DNA of 64,000 nt from Chitinophagales bacterium (GCA_041392475.1 JAWKLZ010000001.1:248001-312000); one strand, 5' to 3'. Counted from the first letter of the stretch, positions 1 to 10,131 are shown. Notes: a model not told the origin generated them from the sequence alone. Made by a program: numbers and translations.

Positions 1-1465
1 ATTGAGCTATTTCGCCTCCCATAAACAACAATTTTGCACCAGGATGGGTGAACATATAACTGAACAACAAGCGAAGGTTGGCAAATCGCTGCCATTCGTC
101 TCCTGGCATTCTGGTCAAGAGTGAACCTTTTCCATAAACGACTTCGTCGTGTGAAAGGGGCAACATAAAGTTTTCGTGGAAAGCATAAATGATGCTAAAA
201 CTCAACTTGCCTTGGTGAAAACGACGGTGCATCGGGTCTTCTTTGAAGTACTTCAAGGTGTCGTGCATCCAACCCATCATCCATTTCATCCCAAAACCCA
301 AACCTCCATCATACAATGGGCGAGATACGCCAGGCCAAGCAGTAGATTCTTCTGCAATGGTCTGCGTGTCAGGATAATTGGCATAAACGGCTGCATTGAA
401 TTCTTTAATCAAAGAAATTGCCTCTAAGTTTTCACGACCACCATACACATTCGGAATCCATTCACCTTCTTTTCGAGAATAATCCAAGTAAAGCATAGAA
501 GCTACTGCATCAACCCTCAATCCGTCTGCATGGTATTTGTCAAGCCAAAACAAAGCGTTGCTTATCAAGAAAGAACGCACCTCGTTTCGTCCATAATTGA
601 AAATAGCACTTTTCCAGTCGGGGTGAAATCCTTTGCGAGGGTCAGCGTGTTCGTAGAGGTGTGTGCCATCGAAACGTGCCAAACCGTGTGCATCTTCTGG
701 AAAGTGGGAGGGAACCCAATCCATAATTACCCCAATACCGTGTTGGTGCAATTGGTCAATGAGGTACATAAAATCTTCAGGTGTTCCGAAACGGCTGGTA
801 GGTGCAAAATAGCCCACAATTTGATAGCCCCAAGATGGACCATAAGGATGCTCCATCACTGGCATGAATTCAACGTGTGTGAAACCCATTTCTTGAAGAT
901 AAGCAGGGAGTTGATTTCCCAAATCTCGGTAGGTGAAAGGCATATTGTTGTCGGGATAACGCCTCCATGATCCCAAGTGCATTTCATAGACCGAATAAGG
1001 TTGTTCGAGTTGTTTTCCAGCCTGTTCTTTGCGGGTTTCCAACCATTGTTTGTCCTGCCATTCGTAGTCCATATCCCAAACGACAGAAGAAGTGTTGGGA
1101 GGTGTTTCCCAATGCAAGGCAAATGGATCACTTTTTTGCAGCACTTCGCCGCTGTGTTGGTTCACTATCCGATATTTATACAATTCTCCTTTTCCAATAT
1201 GGGGAACAAAGCCTTCCCATATACCTGAGCCATCCCATCTTGGACTCAATCCGTGACTATTGGCATTCCAACCATTGAAGCCTCCTATCACAGATACTTT
1301 TGAAGCATTGGGAGCCCACACTGCAAAATAAACGCCGTCAGTGCCTTCGTGTTGGACGAGGTGTGAACCCAATTTTTCGTACAAACGGTAGTGTTTTCCA
1401 CTTCTGAATAATTCAATATCAAAATCTGTGAATAAAGTCATCCAAGTTGTTTTTGTTTCGATCAT
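1..1465 (-). CDS. glgB: 1,4-alpha-glucan branching enzyme GlgB (partial, C-terminus beyond left edge)
   Basis: Transfers alpha-1,4-glucan segments to make alpha-1,6 branches in glycogen-like glucan. The 488 visible codons start at ATG 1465 and have no stop before the window edge; the family is usually 630-730 residues, so about 150 or more are missing. An N-terminal CBM48-like domain (about residues 20-115, with the APNASKVSVIGGFNGW stretch) precedes the GH13 barrel. Catalytic motifs are visible: GLRVDAV (nucleophile D319), AEEST (acid/base, probably E372) and PLSHDEVV (D440). The start lies 4 nt after the stop of the maltokinase gene, so it is almost certainly the third gene of a glgE-mak-glgB operon. 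Function is secure from the motifs; only the C-terminus is unseen. Confidence 0.95.
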   Translation of the reverse strand, partial: MIETKTTWMTLFTDFDIELFRSGKHYRLYEKLGSHLVQHEGTDGVYFAVWAPNASKVSVIGGFNGWNANSHGLSPRWDGSGIWEGFVPHIGKGELYKYRIVNQHSGEVLQKSDPFALHWETPPNTSSVVWDMDYEWQDKQWLETRKEQAGKQLEQPYSVYEMHLGSWRRYPDNNMPFTYRDLGNQLPAYLQEMGFTHVEFMPVMEHPYGPSWGYQIVGYFAPTSRFGTPEDFMYLIDQLHQHGIGVIMDWVPSHFPEDAHGLARFDGTHLYEHADPRKGFHPDWKSAIFNYGRNEVRSFLISNALFWLDKYHADGLRVDAVASMLYLDYSRKEGEWIPNVYGGRENLEAISLIKEFNAAVYANYPDTQTIAEESTAWPGVSRPLYDGGLGFGMKWMMGWMHDTLKYFKEDPMHRRFHQGKLSFSIIYAFHENFMLPLSHDEVVYGKGSLLTRMPGDEWQRFANLRLLFSYMFTHPGAKLLFMGGEIAQ

Positions 1466-1469
1466 CTGC

Positions 1470-3110
1470 TTAATATCTTTTCAATATGTAACTAATTCCC
1501 TTCAATGGGATGATCACCCATTCAGGACGATTGTTTAGTTCGTAGCCCAATTCATAAACTGCCTTTTCGAGAATGTAGGCTTGCAAAAGTTTGAGAATAG
1601 AACTGCGTTTTTGGGGCAATAGCTTGCTGCCCTTTAGTGCATCAATGTAGTTGTTCAAAAAATAATTGCCAATATAATGGTACCATTGGTCGGCCCATGC
1701 TTCTACGTGCAAAAAACGTGCGCCTTTTTGATTAAGGTATTGATAGATAGTGGCATAGGCTGCATAGTGAAATGAGCGAACCATACCTGCTAAATCCTTC
1801 AAACACGAATATTTGTTGCGCCTATCTGCAAAAGGTTTGTCTGGCTCTCCTTCAAAATCAATGATGATAAAGTCGTCACCTGTATATAGCACCTGCCCTA
1901 AGTGATAGTCGCCATGTATGCGGATACGTTTGGCGGCAAGTGGATTTGACAAAATATCCTCCAATAAATGTAGGAGTTTCTCCCTTGAATTCAATATTTT
2001 TAAAGCTAAATCTCCCACATTTTCCTGCAAAATATTGGTCAAAGATTGCAGCAAATTGAAGCGACTTTCCACCAAATTGCGGGTTTCGTTCAAAAAACGA
2101 TTTTGGTGGTCAAGGGTCAAAGGTTCTGTTCCAAAAGAACTGAAATCATCTCCTTTACCAAGTGCAATGTGCATTTCAGCAGTGCGTTGTGCCAATAGTT
2201 TTACGCTATTGAAGTAATCCTTGTCTATGGCTTGTTGAAAAATTGCAGGCATATCTTTGAAGCCTGTGTAGTCTTTTCCTTCTACGACGGTGGGTGGTTC
2301 ACTTTGAATAGCAGCAGTTTCTATGAGTTTGTCAAAATAACTGTAGGTATTTTTCAAAGTATAGGTCCACGCATCTCCTTCGTTGTCGACCAATTGCATT
2401 AACATTCCTAAGATCAAAGACTGCTGTTTTTCATTGCGAAGTTCGGCAGATCCTGCAAAGAGAGGTAGGTTTCTAAAATTTGTTTTTTCGGATAAAAAAC
2501 GGGTGACTTCAACGTCGGGATTGATGGCATAATCAATCTTACGGTAGAGCTTCAAAAAATATTTGTTGTCATAAATGATAGAAGAATTGCTTTGTTCTAC
2601 CTTCAATACTTTAGATTGCTGAATTTCTTCTACATCGGTCAAATAAGTGCCTTTGTAGAAAGACAATAAAGTTTGATTTGCCTCTAATACTTCGTTATTT
2701 GCCATCATTTGAATGAGGCTCATTCGATAACCATTTCGATAAATGCTATCGTAGATAGCCCCTTGTTTGTTTTTGAAGCGAGCATAAGCGATGAGTGCTT
2801 GTGGATGTTCGGCTTCAATTTCTGCGGTTGTGCCTTCACTTGCATGTGAAATCGTCAAAGCGTATCGTTCGGGCAAGCTGTCTTGGTAGTCAATCTTCAA
2901 CACCAAGAAATAACCATTTCGCTTGGGAAGTGGCATCACCAACCAACGTTCAATTTGTAGTTTGTCAATCACTTTGGCTTTGCCTCCAAACCAACGAGAA
3001 CTGCGGAGGTAAGCAGGAAAAACTTCTTGTTCGAGTCTTTCTATGGCTTTGGGATGTTCAAATAAATCGTCCCATTCAAAATTGAAGTCTAAGTTGATGG
3101 CATTTGGCAT
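1470..3110 (-). CDS. mak: maltokinase (Mak/Pep2-like)
   Basis: Predicted to phosphorylate maltose with ATP to alpha-maltose-1-phosphate, the GlgE substrate. The 546-residue protein has the family's N-terminal cap region (about residues 15-110, with SSRWFGGKAK near residue 38) and a protein-kinase-like C-lobe with HGDYHLGQ (399-406, catalytic D401) and IDFEGEP (417-423, metal-binding D418). Its ATG overlaps the glgE stop by one base (TAATG at 3112-3108), which points to translational coupling, and glgB begins 4 nt downstream. In many bacteria this enzyme is fused to trehalose synthase TreS; here it stands alone and no TreS is visible. A TreS gene could lie beyond the left edge. Confidence 0.9.
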   Translation of the reverse strand: MPNAINLDFNFEWDDLFEHPKAIERLEQEVFPAYLRSSRWFGGKAKVIDKLQIERWLVMPLPKRNGYFLVLKIDYQDSLPERYALTISHASEGTTAEIEAEHPQALIAYARFKNKQGAIYDSIYRNGYRMSLIQMMANNEVLEANQTLLSFYKGTYLTDVEEIQQSKVLKVEQSNSSIIYDNKYFLKLYRKIDYAINPDVEVTRFLSEKTNFRNLPLFAGSAELRNEKQQSLILGMLMQLVDNEGDAWTYTLKNTYSYFDKLIETAAIQSEPPTVVEGKDYTGFKDMPAIFQQAIDKDYFNSVKLLAQRTAEMHIALGKGDDFSSFGTEPLTLDHQNRFLNETRNLVESRFNLLQSLTNILQENVGDLALKILNSREKLLHLLEDILSNPLAAKRIRIHGDYHLGQVLYTGDDFIIIDFEGEPDKPFADRRNKYSCLKDLAGMVRSFHYAAYATIYQYLNQKGARFLHVEAWADQWYHYIGNYFLNNYIDALKGSKLLPQKRSSILKLLQAYILEKAVYELGYELNNRPEWVIIPLKGISYILKRY

Positions 3111-5068
3111 TATCTATCTATTTTTTTGACCGAAAAAATATGTGCTGGATAGTGTGATGGGTCGAGGGCCACATAATTCCATGATTGTTCCCATCGGTAA
3201 CGTTGATTGGTCAATAAGTCGTGTACCTCCAATACTTGATTGTCTTTTACTCCAATTTGGTGTAGAGGTACTTGAACATAGCCTTGTTGCCAATCGGTGT
3301 TCATATTCACTACAATATACAAAATATCACTCAAATCATCGGTACACTTCATATAAGCCATCAAATGTGGATTATCGGTTTGGCATAGGGTAATGTTGTA
3401 GGTAGATTGAAGGGCAGGGTGTTTTTTTCGGGCCATGTTGACCCGCCAAATCAATTCTTTCGTGTCGTTCCAATAGTGCCAATCCCAGGCTTTGAGTTCA
3501 TATTTTTCACTATCAATATACTCCTTTCTTTTTTCGTCTGGTATGTTTAGACAAAATTCGTAAGATGGGCCGTACATGCCATAGTTGGATGATAGTGTAG
3601 CTGCCAATACATAGCGGGATTTGAACAAAGCAGGTGGTGCATATTGAAGGTGATCGGGGAGAATGTCGGGCGTATTGGGCCAAAAGTTGGGGCGATAATA
3701 ATTTCGCATATTGGTTTTGGTCAGTTCCTGCATGTATTCCGATAGGCTTGCTTTGTCTTCTCGCCAAGTGAAATAGGTGTAAGACTGTTGGAAACCAATT
3801 TTGGCGAGGTGTTCCATGATTCGAGGGCGGGTGAATGCCTCTGCAAGGAAGATAATGTCTGGAAACTGGGCGTTAATTTCACCAATGGCCCATTCCCAAA
3901 AACGGAAAGATTTGGTGTGAGGGTTGTCGATTCGGAAAATATTGATTCCTTGTTTGACCCAATAAACCATCACATCCTTCAATGCTGTCCAAAGAGCTTC
4001 CCAGTCTTCGGTTTCAAAATAGATAGGTAGAATGTCCTCATATTTTTTAGGAGGATTCTCAGCGTATTGTACTGTTCCATCGGGTCGCCATTTGAACCAA
4101 TCGGGATGTTCCTTGACCCACGGATGATCAGGCGCACATTGAAAAGCAATGTCTAAAGCAATTTCGATACCTCTGTCTTTGGTATATTGAACCAAATCTT
4201 TGAAGTCTTCGAGTGTACCCAATTCGGAGTGAATACTGGTGTGTCCCCCGTATTTAGAACCGATGGCCCAGGGTGATCCGGGGTCTTCTGGTTGTGAAAT
4301 TACCGAATTGTTTTTTCCTTTGCGGTTTACCTCTCCAATCGCATGAATTGGGGGGAAATATACGGTATCGAATCCCATTTTTGCTACCTCATCAATCACC
4401 CTTTTGCAGTCTTGGAATGTACCGTGTTGCCCCCATTCTCTAGAGGTCGAGCGAGGAAAAAATTCATACCAAGCACTGAAAGCTGCTTTTTTTCGCTCTA
4501 CTTTTACTGCCAATATTTGCTCAGATGTATGTGGGAATTTTTTGAGAGGAAATTCATTGAAGAGAGACTCTAATTCACTGCTCATTGCAGCCCAAGCGGC
4601 TTCTTTGTATTTTGCCTCGTCTCGAAAAAGGTCAATATAGGCTTTGAATTTTTTGAAGGTCGTATTAGGATAGTCCTGGCTATACTGCTGCAATAAGTCT
4701 GCGCCAATTTGCAGTTCAACTTTCATATTTTGACCTGCCATGGCTTTTTTGCGGAAACCTGCTTGCCATGTGAGAGGATGGTCTATCCATGCTTGAACAG
4801 TGTATTCATATTTACCTCGTTTTTCGATGGGAAAAGACCCTATCCAAACATCATTCCCTTTGGCTTGCATCGGGCTTTCACGCCACTTTTTTTGGCTTTC
4901 GTGACGATAGACTACTACTGCATTGACTACGTCGTGTCCATCTGAGAAAATATCTGCACTCACGGTTACTGTTTCGCCAACTACTCGTTTGATAGGATAC
5001 AAACCTCCATCTATTTGTGGCAAAATGTTTTCAATGATTGTTCTCTTTTGACCTTCTGTTTTTTTCAA
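3110..5068 (-). CDS. glgE: alpha-1,4-glucan:maltose-1-phosphate maltosyltransferase GlgE
   Basis: Extends alpha-1,4-glucan chains with maltosyl units from maltose-1-phosphate. The 652 residues match the usual GlgE length. An N-terminal beta domain (about 20-120) and helical insert precede the GH13_3 barrel. Key motifs are YFPPIHAIG (237-245), the FRIDNPHTK nucleophile loop (D381) and FLAEAFTRP (acid/base E410). GlgE proteins usually read DNPHTKP; here the last residue is Ser, a conservative difference outside the catalytic Asp. It is the first gene of the glgE-mak-glgB operon, with 126 nt of noncoding sequence upstream to truC. The pathway (maltose, maltose-1-P, linear then branched glucan) is well established for these families. 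Confidence 0.95.
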   Translation of the reverse strand: MKKTEGQKRTIIENILPQIDGGLYPIKRVVGETVTVSADIFSDGHDVVNAVVVYRHESQKKWRESPMQAKGNDVWIGSFPIEKRGKYEYTVQAWIDHPLTWQAGFRKKAMAGQNMKVELQIGADLLQQYSQDYPNTTFKKFKAYIDLFRDEAKYKEAAWAAMSSELESLFNEFPLKKFPHTSEQILAVKVERKKAAFSAWYEFFPRSTSREWGQHGTFQDCKRVIDEVAKMGFDTVYFPPIHAIGEVNRKGKNNSVISQPEDPGSPWAIGSKYGGHTSIHSELGTLEDFKDLVQYTKDRGIEIALDIAFQCAPDHPWVKEHPDWFKWRPDGTVQYAENPPKKYEDILPIYFETEDWEALWTALKDVMVYWVKQGINIFRIDNPHTKSFRFWEWAIGEINAQFPDIIFLAEAFTRPRIMEHLAKIGFQQSYTYFTWREDKASLSEYMQELTKTNMRNYYRPNFWPNTPDILPDHLQYAPPALFKSRYVLAATLSSNYGMYGPSYEFCLNIPDEKRKEYIDSEKYELKAWDWHYWNDTKELIWRVNMARKKHPALQSTYNITLCQTDNPHLMAYMKCTDDLSDILYIVVNMNTDWQQGYVQVPLHQIGVKDNQVLEVHDLLTNQRYRWEQSWNYVALDPSHYPAHIFSVKKIDR

Positions 5069-5194
5069 GGTGATATGTTTTTGAAGGCAACAAATATATT
5101 TTGATGGGAATCAATTATTTGCTGCAATGGCAATAATGATGATGCTGCAAAATTACTTAAAAAACAAATGAGATTCATAGGGTATTTGTCTTTT

Positions 5195-6094
5195 TCATGT
5201 TAAATTTTCGTTTTCAATGTTATCATAATATCCCTCCTCTTCTCTTTTTTGGAGCATGTCCATATCCCAATCAAAATGTGGAGCGATTTGCAGCATATCA
5301 TCTGAAAATGGAGCTTCAATGGTAATGGATTCTTGGGTATATGGGTGAATAAATTCTAATTTTTTTGCCAGTAGAAATAAATTTGTAATCTCAAATTTGG
5401 TATTGAAGAGCTTGTTGTGTCGCCAATCACCATACCTTCGATCACATATAATCGGGCAGTTGATGTGCTTCAAATGCTTGCGAATCTGGTGCATACGTCC
5501 TGTGTGCGGTTGTACTCTTACCAGTGAATAATAGAGTTGTTCGTAGCCAAATTGAGCAATCGGAAGGATTCCTTTTGCTACTGTAATAAACTCGCTTACC
5601 GCATTTTGTGAGTATTTGTGGCCATGCTTTTGAATAGGGAAATCAATGATGCCCTTATCTGGTGCGTGACCTCTTACTAGTGCATAATACGTTTTTTTCA
5701 TACTTCGCTGGCGAAACAAATTATTGAGTTTGCTTGCCGCTTTTTTGTGCAAGCCAAATACCAATACACCGGTAGTAGGGCCATCTAAACGGTGAATGGG
5801 GTATATCCATCTTTTTATTTGATTGCGAAGCTTTTGCAGTGCAAACTCTGTTTGGTGCTCTGCAATATCTGTACGGTGAACGAGTAGTCCATAAGGTTTG
5901 ATAATGGCGATGTAATGATTGTCTTGATAGACTATTTGTAAAGGAGAAATACCTTCGGTTTCTGTAAAATCGCCTTCTATCATGTCTTCATCTTCTACCG
6001 AAATAGGTTTGTCTTTTTGTTGAGCATCCTCATCATTTGATTCTTGGGGATGATTGGGTAAGTGTTCATCTCCTTTATTTTCAAGATTTTCCAT
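5195..6094 (-). CDS. truC: RluA-family pseudouridine synthase, TruC-like
   Basis: Predicted to isomerise uridine to pseudouridine in RNA, probably U65 of tRNA. From the ATG at 6094 the protein is 299 residues. A TTG 24 nt further upstream is in frame, but the ATG is preferred. The first 50 or so residues are acidic and low-complexity, which is unusual for the family. The catalytic core has YPIHRLDGPTTGV (catalytic Asp about residue 104), then RVQPHTGRMHQIRKHLKHI and YGDWRHN, which resemble TruC more than RluC/RluD. Subfamily assignment to TruC rests on these C-terminal motifs and is fairly firm; the RNA substrate is inferred. Confidence 0.85.
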   Translation of the reverse strand: MENLENKGDEHLPNHPQESNDEDAQQKDKPISVEDEDMIEGDFTETEGISPLQIVYQDNHYIAIIKPYGLLVHRTDIAEHQTEFALQKLRNQIKRWIYPIHRLDGPTTGVLVFGLHKKAASKLNNLFRQRSMKKTYYALVRGHAPDKGIIDFPIQKHGHKYSQNAVSEFITVAKGILPIAQFGYEQLYYSLVRVQPHTGRMHQIRKHLKHINCPIICDRRYGDWRHNKLFNTKFEITNLFLLAKKLEFIHPYTQESITIEAPFSDDMLQIAPHFDWDMDMLQKREEEGYYDNIENENLT

Positions 6095-6324
6095 AGTTAT
6101 TAAATGAATCCTTATCAAAAAAATTACACGCTTAATTTAAAGCAAATTTCAGATAAATCAACATTTTTTAAAATACTATTTGTGTAAAAAATAACAATGT
6201 ATTGAAATTTAGCAGGTTAAAAAACCTTTAGAAATAAAATCAAAAACGTGTTTACACTTTCTTCTGGTGTGATATTAACTATCAAACACTTTATTCTTAT
6301 AGTAAAACCCAAACCTAAAAACGT

Positions 6325-6978
6325 ATGAAATTATCAAAAATCTTCAGATTATTGTTTGCAATGATTTTGTTGAGTCTCTACACTTTGAACATCTATAGTC
6401 AAGAGTTATCGAATTTTGACGATGATTTATTGAAACTTGAATTAGAAACGCCAGAAGATGTCAAATATGATAAATCTTTGTTTGTAGATGCTTTTTTCTA
6501 CAATGATTTGCGCCTGTACACCTTGCGCTACAATTTGGAGCTCTTGAAAGGTAAAAATTTGAGTTTCAATGGAAATATTGGATTTGGGGTGATTGACCAA
6601 ATGAATCCTGTCATCACTTCTGGAAAGACCAAGGAATTGGATGTTGTCATACCTCTTGAAGCGAGTTTATTAATTGGTAAGAAAAAGCATTTTCTCGAAC
6701 TTGGCTTAGGAGCGCATGTATTGTTTGGTCTCGAAAAAACAGAAGAGAGCCTAAGTTCGGTAGGAGAATCTGGAATACTAATTGGACAATATCAGGCGGA
6801 ACAAGAAGGCACTTCTTTGTGGCTGTATTCAGATATTGCCTATCGTTATCAGCCCAAAGAAGACGGCAGTTTGTTTATGAGAGTGGGAGTAATGCCCACT
6901 ATGCAAAGTTATAATTTAGCAGGTGAAGTGGACTTCAATATTGGTTTTAGAATAGGTATTGGATATTTGATACAATAA
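6325..6978 (+). CDS. secreted/outer-membrane hypothetical protein
   Basis: A 217-residue protein with a signal peptide (hydrophobic residues about 9-22, likely cleavage near IYSQ). The rest alternates hydrophobic and polar residues and ends in the aromatic/hydrophobic pattern FRIGIGYLIQ, consistent with a small outer-membrane beta-barrel. No family motif was recognised. It is monocistronic: divergent from truC across about 230 nt, with a hairpin terminator about 170 nt downstream. Function unknown. Confidence 0.7.
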   Translation: MKLSKIFRLLFAMILLSLYTLNIYSQELSNFDDDLLKLELETPEDVKYDKSLFVDAFFYNDLRLYTLRYNLELLKGKNLSFNGNIGFGVIDQMNPVITSGKTKELDVVIPLEASLLIGKKKHFLELGLGAHVLFGLEKTEESLSSVGESGILIGQYQAEQEGTSLWLYSDIAYRYQPKEDGSLFMRVGVMPTMQSYNLAGEVDFNIGFRIGIGYLIQ

Positions 6979-7146
6979 ATTTTTTGAGTTTATAAATTGT
7001 GCTGTTGCCGTATATAATCCTGTTGGTAAAAGTATTTACAGATATCTCAATTTTTCGTACAATAGCCCTATTGTTGATACTTGCCGACAAGTAGGATTGT
7101 ATTAGTAGCAGCTTATTTGTGTGTGTAATTCTTTAGTATTTATGTG

Positions 7147-7190
7147 AAATGGGCATTAGCACTTCAATGAGTGCTTGCCCATTTTTTTCA
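7147..7190 (+). terminator. rho-independent terminator
   Basis: A two-step hairpin: AAATGGGCA (7147-7155) pairs with TGCCCATTT (7176-7184), and inside it AGCACT (7158-7163) pairs with AGTGCT (7170-7175). A T run follows. It lies downstream of the plus-strand gene ending at 6978 and just before the end of the convergent hemJ gene, so it could serve both. Confidence 0.75.
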
Positions 7191-7221
7191 TCACATAGTT
7201 TGCTAAAAGCTGGATAAAATA

Positions 7222-7788
7222 CTAACCCAACCGTCTCTTTTGATACGCTTTTGCCCCCATATACATCAGTCCACCAAAAATAAGAATGATTATAAAGACA
7301 TAAGAAACAGGCATCAGTTTTTGGCGTGTCAATACGGCCAATAATACGATAGCTACCAAAAATAGACTGGGAATTTCGTTGAATAAACGAAATTGAAATG
7401 GATTCAAAGTAGGTTTTCCTTCTTCCAATTTTTTGATAATCCTTTTGCAATAAACGTGGTAAACAGTGAGTAACACGACCAATAATAATTTGACATGTAG
7501 CCATCCTCCACTTACTTTAGGATTGAGGTAATCGGGATTCAGTACAATCATACCGAGGCCAAATGTCCAAGTAATCATCATCGCAGGATTCGTAATAATT
7601 TTGTATAATCGTGAAGCCATGATGTTGTATTGCGATTGTAGAATATTGCACTCTATTTCGGGTCTGTCGTTGGCTTCAACGTGATAGACAAATATCCGAG
7701 CCAAGTAGAACAAACCTGCAAACCAAGTAACGAAGCCTATAATATGCAATGCTTTGAAAGTATAAATAAGTATTGTTGTATCCATCAT
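7222..7788 (-). CDS. hemJ: protoporphyrinogen IX oxidase HemJ (CopD-like membrane protein)
   Basis: Predicted to oxidise protoporphyrinogen IX to protoporphyrin IX late in haem synthesis, in the inner membrane. The 188-residue protein has four to five hydrophobic segments, and the early motif HIIGFVTWFAGLFYLARIF (from His15) is characteristic of HemJ; this His is a haem ligand in the family. A second block, KLLLVVLLTVYH, supplies another conserved Lys/His region. It lies 9 nt downstream of the M1 peptidase gene on the same strand, so co-transcription is likely. Two adjacent Met codons are possible starts (7788 or 7785). Confidence 0.9.
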   Translation of the reverse strand: MMDTTILIYTFKALHIIGFVTWFAGLFYLARIFVYHVEANDRPEIECNILQSQYNIMASRLYKIITNPAMMITWTFGLGMIVLNPDYLNPKVSGGWLHVKLLLVVLLTVYHVYCKRIIKKLEEGKPTLNPFQFRLFNEIPSLFLVAIVLLAVLTRQKLMPVSYVFIIILIFGGLMYMGAKAYQKRRLG

Positions 7789-7797
7789 TGTGTTTGT

Positions 7798-10131
7798 TTA
7801 ATTTTGTTTTTTGTTTTCTTTCATTGGATTGGATATCCCGTTACTCAACCTTTCCCGCTCTTTAAATAGACTAAAACGACTGTTAGCGGGTCTTGCTGGC
7901 CAATAATTGTTGTAGGTATCTGTGTCTGCCGTTTCAAAATAAGGATCGAGACTAATGCCAATGACCTCTTTTTCGCGCGGAAAAATTTTGGTGACATGTG
8001 TTGCATTAAGCTGCCAAATTTCGGCGGGAATTCGGATGATTTCAGTTGTCTTGTCTGCATATTCAAATTGCAGTATAAGCGGCATGACCAAACCTCCAAT
8101 ATTGGAAAAGGTGATTTCATAGTAGTGCCAATCTTCTGCCATGATTTCCTTTAGCCCTTGTGGAACTTTATTGAATCTAAATTCATAATTTGTTTTATCC
8201 GTATCGCTTACCGCATATTTATCATATTCATTGTAAAAATCATTTGCCTGAGGGTCTTTTTCTACAACGGTTTTAGGAATAGCTGTTTTGTTGCGAATAT
8301 TAGAAATGTAGTTTTCTTCTAAATACATGGCTTGTGCTTTCGCTAAGGGATTTTCAATTTCAGGATCTAATGTGTTGACCTGAAAATGATTAACTTCCTT
8401 CAATGCTATATCCACATGCTTGGTAGAATAGAACCAACCTCGCCAAAACCAATCCAAATCTACAGCCGAAGCATCTTCCATTGTTCTAAAAAAATCTTCG
8501 GGAGAAGGGTGTTTGAATTTCCAGCGTTGGGCATAGGTTTTGAAAGCAAAATCGAATAATTCTCTCCCCATCACTGTTTCCCGGAGAATATTCAAAGCCG
8601 TTGCAGGTTTGCCATAGGCATTGTTGCCCAATTGAGGAACGGTGTTGGGGCTACTCATTATTGGTACCATTGCTTTTTCTGTAGCTTTCATATAATCTAC
8701 TATTTTGTAAGCGGGACCTCGTCTGGAAGGGAAACCTCGTTCCCATTCTTGCTCGGTTAGATATTGCAAAAAAGTGTTCAATCCTTCATCCATCCATGCC
8801 CATTGTCGTTCGTCAGAATTGACAATCATCGGGAAAAAATTGTGTCCTACTTCGTGAATAATTACTCCAATCATTCGGAATTTGATGGTTTCGGCATAAG
8901 TTCCGTCTTCATCAGGACGACCAAAATTGAAGCAAATCATCGGGTATTCCATGCCCATTGCTTTGGCGTGAACCGAAGTAGCGGAGGGATAGGGATAGTC
9001 AAATGTATGTTTTGAATAGCTGCGAAGCGTATGTGCTACTACTCTCGTGGAGTATTGACCCCAAAGTGGATTGCCTTCTTTGGGGTACAAAGACTGCGCC
9101 ATCACCGTTTTGCCGCCCAAAGGCACTCCCATCGCATCCCACAAAAACTTGCGAGAAGCTGCAATGGCAAAATCTCTTACGTTATTCGCTTTGTATTGCC
9201 AAGTTTTTTTCTGGTTTGAGCGAGAACTTTCATTGGCTTCTGCTTCAGCTTGTGTAATAATCAAAACGGGTTCTGTTGAAGTCCGTGCTTTTTGTAGTCG
9301 GTTGCGTTGTTCACTTGTCAAAACGCTGCTGCTATTCTGCAATTCACCTGTTGCAGCTACTACAAAATCGGCTGGTAAAGTGATGCTTACATTGAAGTCG
9401 CCAAAAGGAACGGCAAATTCGCCATTGCCCAAAAATTGCATGTTTTGCCAGCCTTCATAATCGTTGTAAACCGCCATTCGTGGGTAAAATTGGGCGATGG
9501 TATAAGCGTAATTGTCGTCTTTTTCAAAATATTCGTAGCCCGAACGTCCCCCCATGTTGATGCGGTCGTTGATGTTGTACCACCATTTGACCTGAAAACT
9601 GACGCTGTTTTGTGACTTCAACGTTTGTGGCAAGTCAATTCGCAGCATGGTTTGGTTGATGGTGTAGGGCAAATCTCGGTTACTTTTGTCCTTGATGTAT
9701 TCGATGTTGAAGCCTCCTTCAAAGTTGTTGTGCAAAGTTAGCAATGACTTATCGCTCATTCCTCCTATGCCACTAATGGGCGTATCGGTTGATACTTTGT
9801 AAGAATCTGCATTTTGGGCTCGAACATTTTGATCCAATTGTAGCCAAAGGTAGCTCAATTCATCGGGAGAATTGTTGGTGTAGGTGATGGTTTCGGTTCC
9901 GTGTATGCGGTGGTTTTGGTCGTCCAACTCTATTTGGATGTTGTAGTCTGCTTTTTGTTGCCAATATTCATGACCTGGTGCACCTGATGCTGTGCGATAT
10001 ACATTGGGTGTTGCCATTTCATCTTTGAGCTGTTTGAAAGGGTTGTTGTAGGTTTCGTTTTGAGATTGAAGGGTCTGAACTGAAGACAAGACTGCAAAAA
10101 TGATGAATAAAGTGTATAGTTTTTTTTTCAT
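7798..10131 (-). CDS. secreted M1-family zinc metallopeptidase
   Basis: A 777-residue aminopeptidase-type gluzincin with a signal peptide (about residues 1-23). The zinc site is HEVGH (426-430), with the third ligand in WMDEGLN (E449). The substrate-recognition loop reads GMEYPM (393-398) where classical M1 enzymes have GAMEN, as in many Bacteroidota homologues. N-terminal beta-rich region about 60-270; C-terminal part about 560-777. Likely exported to the periplasm or cell surface and involved in peptide degradation. The final coding bases lie next to hemJ, suggesting a two-gene transcript, although the functions are unrelated. Confidence 0.9.
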   Translation of the reverse strand: MKKKLYTLFIIFAVLSSVQTLQSQNETYNNPFKQLKDEMATPNVYRTASGAPGHEYWQQKADYNIQIELDDQNHRIHGTETITYTNNSPDELSYLWLQLDQNVRAQNADSYKVSTDTPISGIGGMSDKSLLTLHNNFEGGFNIEYIKDKSNRDLPYTINQTMLRIDLPQTLKSQNSVSFQVKWWYNINDRINMGGRSGYEYFEKDDNYAYTIAQFYPRMAVYNDYEGWQNMQFLGNGEFAVPFGDFNVSITLPADFVVAATGELQNSSSVLTSEQRNRLQKARTSTEPVLIITQAEAEANESSRSNQKKTWQYKANNVRDFAIAASRKFLWDAMGVPLGGKTVMAQSLYPKEGNPLWGQYSTRVVAHTLRSYSKHTFDYPYPSATSVHAKAMGMEYPMICFNFGRPDEDGTYAETIKFRMIGVIIHEVGHNFFPMIVNSDERQWAWMDEGLNTFLQYLTEQEWERGFPSRRGPAYKIVDYMKATEKAMVPIMSSPNTVPQLGNNAYGKPATALNILRETVMGRELFDFAFKTYAQRWKFKHPSPEDFFRTMEDASAVDLDWFWRGWFYSTKHVDIALKEVNHFQVNTLDPEIENPLAKAQAMYLEENYISNIRNKTAIPKTVVEKDPQANDFYNEYDKYAVSDTDKTNYEFRFNKVPQGLKEIMAEDWHYYEITFSNIGGLVMPLILQFEYADKTTEIIRIPAEIWQLNATHVTKIFPREKEVIGISLDPYFETADTDTYNNYWPARPANSRFSLFKERERLSNGISNPMKENKKQN

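Noticed and set aside
6095..6118. Upstream TTG start for truC
   Set aside because: It adds eight residues with no support, while an ATG at 6094 follows directly.
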